Assembly (NCBI RefSeq): GCF_905397395.1
Contig: NZ_CAJPVH010000042.1
Coordinates: 1-52,322 of the forward strand
DNA: 52,322 nt
Direction: 5' to 3'
Source: Cupriavidus campinensis
GTDB taxonomy: Bacteria > Pseudomonadota > Gammaproteobacteria > Burkholderiales > Burkholderiaceae
How positions within the stretch are numbered: position 1 is the first letter of the stretch; the number at the start of each line of letters is the position of its first letter. A model generated the notes under the pieces. It was not told the origin of the DNA. It worked only from the letters and a program-made list of their open reading frames with translations, and ran no database searches. The position numbers were made by a program, and so were the translations under genes. Of this stretch, positions 28,000 to 35,803 are shown piece after piece.

Positions 28000-30900
28000 T
28001 CACCACGCGTATCGCACGCCCACACGCACCGCGTACTGGTAGTAATCCTGCTGGCCCCATGCGCCGGACACGCTGGTCCAGCCCGACCACGACTTGTTCA
28101 GCGCCAGGTTCATGCCCACCTTGGCTTCGAAGCGGTTGCGCGGGTACATCGAACCCAGTTGCACCTGGTTGAAGGCGATGTGGCTCTCGGTGTCCGAGTA
28201 CCACCAGTTGAGCGTGACATAGGGTTGCAGCTTGCGACCGTCTTCGCGCACGAACGTGCGGTGCGTTCGCACGCCCAGCCGCGTCAGGATGCCGCTCGCA
28301 CTGGCGCCACGCACGCGGGTGCCGTTCGGCTCGTCGATGTCGCTCTCGTTGTAGTCGACGTAGATCAACTGCGCCTGCGGTTCGACGACCCAGCCGCCGC
28401 GCAGCGGCATGGCATAGCCGACCTCGCCAGACACCGCCAGCCCGTTCGCGCTGTACTTCACCGTGGGCAACTGGTCGCCTTCCACGCGGTTGCTGAACCA
28501 GCCGTACTGGAACCATGCGTCGGCATAGGCGCCGTGCTTCTTCTCGTCGTCCTGGTACCAGGTGCCGTAGATCCCGAGGCTCCAGCCCTCGACCTTGCCT
28601 TTCGCGTGTGCACTGTTGGCTTGCGCCTCGGCATCGCTGCTGGCGTAGCCGTAGCTGCCCATCACGCCCGCATGCAGGCGGCTCGCCACGCCGCCCGCCT
28701 GCCACGTCGCCAACTCCGCGCCGCCTTGCAGCAGGAACGAATCGGTGCTGGTCTTGAACACGCCATCCTTGCTACGCCCGCCTTCCCACTTGCCCACCAT
28801 GCGCAGCCAGCCCGCACCCGGCTTGCCTTGCCCCACGAGGCCCACCCCCTCCGCATACTGCGGCTCGCCGCGGCGATCATGCAGGCTATGCACGAACATC
28901 TGGCCCGACAGGCGTTGATTGGCAAGATACGCGCCCACCTCTGGCCGATACAGCGGACGTACCGGCCTGGGCACATCGGGCACAGGGTCCGGCGCAGGGC
29001 TCGGAGCGGGGCCCGGCGCGGGGTCGGGCGGCGGCGGAGGCGGGTCCTGCTCGGAGCGCAGGTACCAGGCTTGCGGCGCGGTGCCGTCGATGCTGCCCCG
29101 GAACAACCGGTATTCATAAGGGCCAGCCACCGCGCGGCCGTCGATCGAGAACGCACCGGCCTGCGTCGTGCCGCCGTTGATCGTATCGACGAGCTGGATG
29201 CCGCTCGCGCTCGTGACCAGCCCCGGCCCCCCCGCATTCGTCACCCGTAGCCTGGACGTGCCGGAGGCGGTCCCGCCGTCGATCACCAGCTTGTCCGATG
29301 GCGAGCCATCGCCACCCAGATAGGTGTTGAGCCCGATGACGCCGTCGCCGCTGTACTGGCCGACGGTCAGCGTCTTGAACACCCCGCCCACCGGTGCGGA
29401 GAACAGGATCTGGCTTGGGTCGTTGTTGAGCGTCGTGAGCCGCGAGTCGCCGGTGAGGTTCCACGTGCTGTCCCGCAGGACGAGATTCGACGTACTGCCT
29501 GCCTCGGTCAGCGCCGCACCGGTCAGCGTGGAGCCGGCGTCAGCATTCAGGTTCAGCGTGCCGCCACCCGTGACGTTGAACAACGCCGCGCTGCCATGCA
29601 ATGATGACGTTGTCATCGACACGTTCATCGTCCCCCCGTTCATGGCAATGCCAGCGCCCTGCTGGGAGACGAGGGTCGAACCCGCAGCGGTCAGCGTGCC
29701 CGCGCCGCCGGCCGCTTCGTATTGCACCGCGTTGGCGCCGGCGCCGCTGGCCGTGACCGTGCTGTCGACCAACGACAGCACACTGTCGCCACGCACACGA
29801 ACGCCATGCGACCCCGTACCGCTTGTGTTGACGGTGACCCCGGTCGCCGCGAGTGAGGCGCCGCCCACGGACGCGCCTGGAATGATCGCCGCATCCGGAT
29901 CATTCACGGCACCCACCTGGTCAGGTTCGCCCGAGCCCACCGTGCTGAGGCCCACGGCGTCATTGCCCGTCGTTGTCACGGAACCACCGTTCATGACAAG
30001 TCGCGCGGCGTTCCTCGCCGTAGCGCCTTCGCTGCCCACGCCACGCGTGGTCACGGCGACGTTGCCCGCGGTCAGCGTGGTCTGCGTGATGGCAACCAGC
30101 CCGATGGCGCCATCACCCGACGTCTCCACCGAACCGCCCGTCATCGTTACGGATGCCGGCGTGCCCGTTCCCGCGCCCGCAGCACGTGCTCCATAGGCGG
30201 TGGCGCCAGACGTGCTGATCCGCACGCCATCGGCCACGACCACGCCACCTGCCCCGCCCGCACTGTCGCCGTAGGCCACCAGACCGTCACCGTCAGCGCC
30301 CGTCGTCGTCACCGTGCCGCCGCTTACCTGGACACGCCCTGCGGTCAACGCCACGACACCCGCACTGCCAGGGCCCCGCGCTGTCATGCTCGTATTGGTC
30401 ACTGTGGTCACGCCGCCGGCAATCGCGTTGGCGGCCCGCGCCTGGTTTCCATCGGCTTCAATCGACAGGTCGCGGGCGTTGATCGTCGATTGCACGTCTT
30501 GCGCGACAAGCCCCCGCGAAAACCCGCCGGCCGCCAGGACGAAGCCGCCCACCAAGTCGAGCTTCGCGCCAGTATCAGCCACCACCGCGGTGCGCAGCCC
30601 GCCCGTGGCAATGACCTCGATGGTCCCTCCCGTGTTGTCGAACGTTCCGGCTGCGCCGCCGCGCACCCATAACCCGGTACCTGCCACGCGTATCAACCCT
30701 GCGTTGGTGCCTGCCAGCGTATTGGCGCTGAAGACGACCCCATTCAGGCCAGAAACCTGGCCCGTGGCGCCCTGCGTGAACGTCCCGCCCTGCACGAAGA
30801 TGACCGTGTCCTGCCCCCCTTGCAACAGTCCGTTGTTGGTCACCGTGCCGGGCGCGCCCATGTGGATGGCACGGTCTCCGCTGGAGATCGTGGCGCCGGC

Positions 30901-31284
30901 GTGATTGATCACCGTCGCCCCGCTATTCGCGTACAAGCCGCCGAATGGTCCGACCCCCGTCGTTGCCGAGGTGCTCACCGTGCCGTAATTCTCGAAGCGT
31001 GAGCCACCCGGAGTGAGAGCGCCAAGGGAGATCCCGTCATTGGTTCCCGTGATCGTGCCGCGATTGACGAGATTCCAGTTCCGCGTGTTATTCGCATTCA
31101 GGCCATCATCCGTGGCTACCGCGATAACGGTACCGGCGGGCGCCTCAAAGTTCGTCGCCGCAGGATCGAGCGTCTGCAAACGGACCGTGGAGGTCGAGGA
31201 TGGAACGGTGACGACTTGCGCATGAAGCAGTGAATATGGCGCCACCAGCGTTGCCGCAGCGAGCTTCGCTTTGAAGGTTTTCAT
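28000..31284 (-). CDS. Type Va autotransporter, pertactin/AIDA-like
   Basis: A 1094-residue secreted protein. A signal peptide (MKTFKAKLAAATLVAPYSLLHAQ) precedes a long Gly/Thr/Ser/Ala-rich passenger (about 24-745) of beta-helix character with many short repeats such as GGSVTTTGNDAVGL and GGTVTTTGADGDGL. A Pro-rich linker follows at about 746-778. The C-terminal beta-barrel (about 815-1094) has VGAYLANQRLSGQMFVHSLHDRRGE at its start and ends GVRYAW with the usual aromatic last residue. The start at 31284 has GAGAGGG upstream; an ATG seven codons earlier is possible. The passenger function (adhesin or other) cannot be told; no protease or lipase motif is seen. Confidence 0.92.
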   Translation of the reverse strand: MKTFKAKLAAATLVAPYSLLHAQVVTVPSSTSTVRLQTLDPAATNFEAPAGTVIAVATDDGLNANNTRNWNLVNRGTITGTNDGISLGALTPGGSRFENYGTVSTSATTGVGPFGGLYANSGATVINHAGATISSGDRAIHMGAPGTVTNNGLLQGGQDTVIFVQGGTFTQGATGQVSGLNGVVFSANTLAGTNAGLIRVAGTGLWVRGGAAGTFDNTGGTIEVIATGGLRTAVVADTGAKLDLVGGFVLAAGGFSRGLVAQDVQSTINARDLSIEADGNQARAANAIAGGVTTVTNTSMTARGPGSAGVVALTAGRVQVSGGTVTTTGADGDGLVAYGDSAGGAGGVVVADGVRISTSGATAYGARAAGAGTGTPASVTMTGGSVETSGDGAIGLVAITQTTLTAGNVAVTTRGVGSEGATARNAARLVMNGGSVTTTGNDAVGLSTVGSGEPDQVGAVNDPDAAIIPGASVGGASLAATGVTVNTSGTGSHGVRVRGDSVLSLVDSTVTASGAGANAVQYEAAGGAGTLTAAGSTLVSQQGAGIAMNGGTMNVSMTTSSLHGSAALFNVTGGGTLNLNADAGSTLTGAALTEAGSTSNLVLRDSTWNLTGDSRLTTLNNDPSQILFSAPVGGVFKTLTVGQYSGDGVIGLNTYLGGDGSPSDKLVIDGGTASGTSRLRVTNAGGPGLVTSASGIQLVDTINGGTTQAGAFSIDGRAVAGPYEYRLFRGSIDGTAPQAWYLRSEQDPPPPPPDPAPGPAPSPAPDPVPDVPRPVRPLYRPEVGAYLANQRLSGQMFVHSLHDRRGEPQYAEGVGLVGQGKPGAGWLRMVGKWEGGRSKDGVFKTSTDSFLLQGGAELATWQAGGVASRLHAGVMGSYGYASSDAEAQANSAHAKGKVEGWSLGIYGTWYQDDEKKHGAYADAWFQYGWFSNRVEGDQLPTVKYSANGLAVSGEVGYAMPLRGGWVVEPQAQLIYVDYNESDIDEPNGTRVRGASASGILTRLGVRTHRTFVREDGRKLQPYVTLNWWYSDTESHIAFNQVQLGSMYPRNRFEAKVGMNLALNKSWSGWTSVSGAWGQQDYYQYAVRVGVRYAW

Positions 31285-31363
31285 ATGCGCCCTCTCTAGA
31301 AACATCCTTGTCAGAGTCTGCGTGGACTGCGCCATCACGCGGCATCGGCGTGAAAGTACAACC

Positions 31364-31391
31364 ATCCTAGGCGCTGAAAGAGGTACGTCAA
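31364..31391 (-). promoter_or_regulatory. Candidate sigma-70 promoter for the autotransporter
   Basis: On the minus strand TTGACG-N16-TAGGAT stands about 80 bases before the start codon. The -35 box is good and the -10 box is moderate. Confidence 0.4.
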
Positions 31392-31554
31392 ATGATGATG
31401 TTTTACATCGCCACAACACATCCTCGGGGGATGTGCGAGTGACTGCGCGCGACAATTCAGGCCCGTCAGATTCGGGGCGGAACACTACTGTCAGAGGAGG
31501 ATGGAGGCGCGGCGTCGCCGCTGGCACGTAACAGCGGTGTCGCTGTCGGTGATG

Positions 31555-31594
31555 GCCCCTCTCCCACTTGCAGGATGCATGGCAGGAGAGGGGC
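31555..31594 (-). terminator. Hairpin after the molybdenum hydroxylase genes
   Basis: GCCCCTCTCC and GGAGAGGGGC pair perfectly over 10 bp with a 20-base loop, 43 bases after the stop. No T-run follows, so it is a terminator-like hairpin only. Confidence 0.45.
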
Positions 31595-31636
31595 GGGAGG
31601 TGAGGAACGATATCTGGCCGACGCGGCCAGCGCGCC

Positions 31637-33904
31637 TCAGACCACGAACGGCAACTGGCGCTGGCGCTTGCCGGTGAGGCGGAACAGCGCGTTGGCCACC
31701 GCCGGCGCGATGGCCGGCACGCCCGGTTCGCCAAGGCCGGTCGGGTTGTCCTGCGAGGGGACGAAGAACACGTCCACCTGCGGGGCATCCGGCATGCGCG
31801 GCGGCGGGTAGTCGGGGAAGTTGCTGTTCTTCACCGCGCCGTTCTCGATCTCGATGGCAAACCCGGGCCGGGTCATCGACAGCCCGAACACGCAGCCGCC
31901 CTGGATCTGCGCCTCGGCCGAGAGCGGATTGACCACGCGGTTGGCATGCACGCCGGCGGTCACGCGGTGCACGCGCGGCTCACCTTTGACCACCGACACG
32001 TCCACCACATAGGCCACCACCGAGCCGAACGACTCGTGCACGGCCACGCCCCAGGCATGCCCCTTCGGCAGCTTCTTCTTGCCGTAGCCGGACTTGTCCA
32101 CCGCCAGCTGCAGCGCGGCGCGGTGCCGGGCGTGCTTCTGCGGGTCCAGCCGGGCCAGGCGCCACGCCACCGGGTCCTGCTTGGCGGCGGTGGCCATCTC
32201 GTCGGCCAGCGTCTCCTTGACGAAACCCGTGTGCGTGTTGCCCACCGAGCGCCACCAGAGCACCGGCACGTCCACCTTCGGATGGTGCACGGCCAGTTGC
32301 AGCGGCAGGTCGTAGTCGTTCTCGACGATGCCCTCGGTCATCGTCGCGTCCACGCCGTTCTTGACCATCATCGGCTCGAACGGCGTGCCGGCGATGATCG
32401 ACTGGCCGACGATGGTGTGCTGCCAGCCCACCACGCCGCCCTTGGCGTCCACGCCAATGCGCGCGCGGTGCACGTGCAGCGGCCGGTAGTAGCCGCCCTT
32501 GATGTCGTCCTCACGGCTCCACATCACCTTGAGCGGCTCGGTGTGGCCGTTGCCGATCCACGTGCGCAGCACGTTGGCGGCCTCGACCAGATAGTCCGAG
32601 GTCGGCACCGCGCGCCGGCCGAAGCCGCCGCCAGCCATCATCGTGTTCAGCGTGACCTTCTCCGGCGCCAGCCCCAGCGTGCGGGCGATGGCGGCCTGGT
32701 CGATGGTCTGGAACTGCGAGCCCACCCACACCTTCACCGCCGTGGCCTTGTTGCCGGCCACCTCGGCCTGCATGGTGCAGTTGAGCGGCTCCATCGGCGC
32801 GTGGGCCAGGTACGGCAGGCGGTATTCGGCGTCGATCACCTTCGCCGCGCCCTTGAGCGAGGCGTCGATGCCCTCCAGCGGCTTCGCCACCGTGCCCGGC
32901 TGCGTGGCCAGCTTGCTGTACTGGTCGAACAGCGCGGCGGTGCTCACCGTCGAGCCGCTGTCTTCCCAGACGATCTCCAGCGCCTCGCGCGCGGTCTTGG
33001 CCGGCCAGTAGCCGTCGGCCACCACGGCCACGCCGGTGCCGCCGCGGTCCACGGGCACCAGCATCACATCGACCACGCCCTTGATCTTGCGTGCGCGGTC
33101 GGCGTTGAACGACTTGACCTTGCCGCCAAAGCGCGGCGGGCGGGCCACCACGGCCACGACCATGTCCTTGAGCCGGGTGTCGATGCCGAACACGGCGTCG
33201 CCGTGCAGCTTGGCGGCCGAATCCAGGCGCGGCGTGGGCTTGCCGACGATGCGGAACTGCGCCGGGTCCTTGAGCGTGACCTGCGCCGGCACGGGCAGGC
33301 CCATGGCGGCGTTGGCCAGCTCGCCATAGGTGGCGCGATGGCTGCCGGAGGTGACCACGCCGAGCGACGTGCTGCAGCTCGCCGGGTCCACCTTCCACTG
33401 CTGCGCCGCCGCCGAGATCAGCATCGCCCGGGCGCGCGCGCCCAGTTCGCGGTACTGCTGGAACGAGTGGTTCAGGGCCGTGGAGCCGCCTGTCATCTGG
33501 ATGCCGAAGGCCGGGTCCTTGTACGCGTCGCCGGCCGGGGCCAGCACCGCGCGCACGTTCTTCCAGTCCACGTCCAGTTCCTCGGCCAGCGCCATCGGCA
33601 GGGCCGTCTGCACGCCCTGGCCGAACTCGAGCCGGTTCACGGCCACCGTCACGGTGTTGTCCGGGGCGATGATCAGGAACGCCTGCGGCGCGGACGGCGC
33701 CTTGGGCGCGCCCTCCTCAGCCTGGGCGACCGTGCTGAGGCCGGCCATCCCGCCAATTCCGATCGCCAGCCCGCCGCCGGCCATCCCGCCCAGCTTCAGG
33801 AAGCTGCGCCGCGAGAGCGGCGCAATGCCTTCGGCCGGCGCGGACGCCTCGGTCACCGGCGCGCCGCTGCCGCCGGCCAATGCTTCAATGCCACGAATTC
33901 GCAT
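31637..33904 (-). CDS. Molybdopterin-binding hydroxylase large subunit (isoquinoline 1-oxidoreductase beta-like)
   Basis: A 755-residue xanthine-oxidase-family large subunit. A twin-arginine signal (SRRSFLKLGG, R32-R33) directs the folded enzyme to the periplasm. Conserved parts include NRLEFGQGVQTALPMALAEELDV, the repeated aldehyde-oxidase domain, MMAGGGFGRRAVPTSDY, and the active-site Glu in PTGLGEPGVPAIAPAVANALF. The substrate is unknown; relatives oxidise N-heterocycles or aldehydes. I use the ATG at 33904 with GGGGAA upstream. It follows the 2Fe-2S subunit gene by 13 bases and lies in an operon with cytochrome c. Confidence 0.93.
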   Translation of the reverse strand: MRIRGIEALAGGSGAPVTEASAPAEGIAPLSRRSFLKLGGMAGGGLAIGIGGMAGLSTVAQAEEGAPKAPSAPQAFLIIAPDNTVTVAVNRLEFGQGVQTALPMALAEELDVDWKNVRAVLAPAGDAYKDPAFGIQMTGGSTALNHSFQQYRELGARARAMLISAAAQQWKVDPASCSTSLGVVTSGSHRATYGELANAAMGLPVPAQVTLKDPAQFRIVGKPTPRLDSAAKLHGDAVFGIDTRLKDMVVAVVARPPRFGGKVKSFNADRARKIKGVVDVMLVPVDRGGTGVAVVADGYWPAKTAREALEIVWEDSGSTVSTAALFDQYSKLATQPGTVAKPLEGIDASLKGAAKVIDAEYRLPYLAHAPMEPLNCTMQAEVAGNKATAVKVWVGSQFQTIDQAAIARTLGLAPEKVTLNTMMAGGGFGRRAVPTSDYLVEAANVLRTWIGNGHTEPLKVMWSREDDIKGGYYRPLHVHRARIGVDAKGGVVGWQHTIVGQSIIAGTPFEPMMVKNGVDATMTEGIVENDYDLPLQLAVHHPKVDVPVLWWRSVGNTHTGFVKETLADEMATAAKQDPVAWRLARLDPQKHARHRAALQLAVDKSGYGKKKLPKGHAWGVAVHESFGSVVAYVVDVSVVKGEPRVHRVTAGVHANRVVNPLSAEAQIQGGCVFGLSMTRPGFAIEIENGAVKNSNFPDYPPPRMPDAPQVDVFFVPSQDNPTGLGEPGVPAIAPAVANALFRLTGKRQRQLPFVV

Positions 33905-33917
33905 GATGATTCCCCGC

Positions 33918-34376
33918 TCAGGCGATGGCCCGGGCGGCATCCTTGATGGCCGCGCGAATCCGTTGATAGGTGCCACAGCGGCAGACGTTGCCGGCCATGG
34001 CCTGGTCGATGTCGGCGTCGGTGGGGCGCGGCTTGCTGCGCAGCAGGCCCACGGCGCTCATCACCTGCCCGTTCTGGCAGTAGCCGCACTGGGCCACATC
34101 GTGGCGCAGCCAGGCGTCGAGCACGGCGCGGCCGATCTTGTCGTCCGGCATCGATTCGATGGTGCCGACCTTGCTGCCGGCCACGGCCGAGATCGGCATC
34201 ACGCAGCTACGCGTGGCCTGACCGTTGATGTGGACCGTGCAGGCGCCGCAGGCGGCCATGCCGCAGCCGAACTTGGTGCCGGTCATGCCGAGGTTGTCGC
34301 GCAGGGCCCAGAGCAGTGGCGTGGACGGATCGGCGTCCACGTCCACGGTCTTGCCGTTGAGGGTGAGGGTAGTCAT
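33918..34376 (-). CDS. 2Fe-2S subunit of the molybdenum hydroxylase (IorA-like)
   Basis: A 152-residue protein with two 2Fe-2S sites: the plant-ferredoxin-type cluster C38, C43, C46, C58 (GCGMAACGACTVHINGQATRSC) and the all-helical cluster C97, C100, C132, C134 (QCGYCQNGQV, VCRCGT). It passes electrons from the Mo centre of the large subunit. It has no signal of its own and is probably co-exported with the TAT-signal-bearing partner. AAGGAG lies before the ATG. Confidence 0.96.
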   Translation of the reverse strand: MTTLTLNGKTVDVDADPSTPLLWALRDNLGMTGTKFGCGMAACGACTVHINGQATRSCVMPISAVAGSKVGTIESMPDDKIGRAVLDAWLRHDVAQCGYCQNGQVMSAVGLLRSKPRPTDADIDQAMAGNVCRCGTYQRIRAAIKDAARAIA

Positions 34377-34597
34377 TGCGGGGAACTCCTTGGGTGCGTT
34401 GCCCTTAGTCTTCTTGCATCGCACCGCCGGGCTCGTTGGCATGCAACGTGGCACGGGATCCCTGGCCACCCGGCGGCGCCCACGGAGGATAGAACAAATT
34501 CGAGAAACGTGCGTCGGCCCCCGCACATGGGTTGGCGTGCACCGGGATGGGGCGAAACCGAGGTTTGCTGGCCCTGCTATTTAATAGCGTGCCCCTT

Positions 34598-35479
34598 CTA
34601 TTTAGTCGCGGACAAATAGAGATGCAGCGCGTTGAGATCGGTGTCGTTCATCTTGGCGAACGACGAGAACGGCATGACCCGGCTCACGTCGGTGCCGTCG
34701 GGGCGCTTGCCGGTGCGCATCATGGCGACGAACTGGTCCGGCTGGGGGTAGCGCTTCATCACGCCGTTCGGGCGCAGGTCGGCGGCCGGCGGCCAGTCGG
34801 GCGGGGCACCGGGGATATGGCCGCCGCGCAGGTCGCCGCCATGGCAGCCCATGCAGGCGTTGGCCATGTACTGGCCATAGGCCGGCGTCACCGCGGCGGC
34901 AATCGCGGGCGCGGGCGGCAGGTCATGGTTGATCTTCTCGGCGGCGTCCCGGATCACGCCTGCGCCGTACAGCCCCTGCGCGAACCACGGGAAGCGCACT
35001 TCGGCCGGCTGCCCGTTGGCCGGCGGCAGGCTGCGCACGTAGGCCACCAGCGCGCCGAAGTCCTCATTTGAAAGCCGGTTGTAATCCTCGCTCGGCATGA
35101 TCAGCAGCGGCCGGCCCGACTGCGCCACGCCGTGGCGGATGGCGCGGTCCCAGTCCTCGGGGCGGTATCGGGCGACGTCGGGGTTGGCCTGGGTGATGTC
35201 GGGCGCCCGCACGCGCAGGCCGTTGGGCTCGTCGAAGACCTGCTTGCCGGCGCCCTTGGCGCCGTGGCAGTCCATGCAGCCGCGCGATTCGTAAAGATAT
35301 TTGCCATGGGCAATGGCGGCGGCGTCGGTGGGAATCGTCACCGGGGCCACGCTGACGTCCACCGTCCGCGCGAGCTTGCGTCCGCCCCACCAATAGGTAC
35401 TGCCCACGGCCACCGCCACCACGACAACGAAGGCAATCGACGCCGAACTGGCGATGCGGAAGAATCGCGCAATATCCAT
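34598..35479 (-). CDS. Membrane-anchored diheme cytochrome c
   Basis: A 293-residue protein with an N-terminal membrane anchor (about residues 12-31) and two c-type haem sites, CMDCH (C68, C71, H72) and CMGCH near residue 210. Each is followed by a distal Met-containing region (LLIMPSEDYNRLSNEDFGALVAYVRSLPP and RVMPFSSFAKMNDTDLNALHLYL). It is the likely electron acceptor of the downstream IorAB-like enzyme, moving electrons to the respiratory chain. It lies upstream of the 2Fe-2S subunit with a gap of about 220 bases that holds no gene. GAGGGGA precedes the ATG. Confidence 0.94.
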   Translation of the reverse strand: MDIARFFRIASSASIAFVVVVAVAVGSTYWWGGRKLARTVDVSVAPVTIPTDAAAIAHGKYLYESRGCMDCHGAKGAGKQVFDEPNGLRVRAPDITQANPDVARYRPEDWDRAIRHGVAQSGRPLLIMPSEDYNRLSNEDFGALVAYVRSLPPANGQPAEVRFPWFAQGLYGAGVIRDAAEKINHDLPPAPAIAAAVTPAYGQYMANACMGCHGGDLRGGHIPGAPPDWPPAADLRPNGVMKRYPQPDQFVAMMRTGKRPDGTDVSRVMPFSSFAKMNDTDLNALHLYLSATK

Positions 35480-35803
35480 GGGTTCCCCTCTCCGTGGCGG
35501 AGGCACGGCCGCCGCGCGGCCCGCCCCGGCCTGATTGCAGCCGGAACGGGGCGCGGATTCTGTGCGCGATGATACAGACGCCGACCGCCCGCGGCATCGG
35601 GTCTTCCCCACCCCCTACCAAAAAATGCGCCCGAGCGCCAGCCCCAACAACGCCCCGCCATGCCCCGTATCTCGGGTCTGGTCCGCCCCGCAGAACGACT
35701 ACATTGCGCCATACGCTGGGCAGGGGTGCGACCATTGCGCCGGCGCCCGCCGTATCCCGGACCGCCTCCTGATGCACAGGGGCAGCCATCGACAACACAA
35801 GAC
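35480..35803. other. Divergent intergenic region, cytochrome c / GGDEF-EAL
   Basis: 324 bases between two divergent genes. It must hold both promoters, but I see no clear -35/-10 pair, operator or conserved small gene. Confidence 0.4.

Larger units (their letters stand above)
31285..31636. other. Intergenic region upstream of the autotransporter
   Basis: About 350 bases with no gene. It holds the probable autotransporter promoter (31364-31391) and a 10-bp hairpin (31555-31594) just after the molybdenum hydroxylase stop. Confidence 0.5.
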
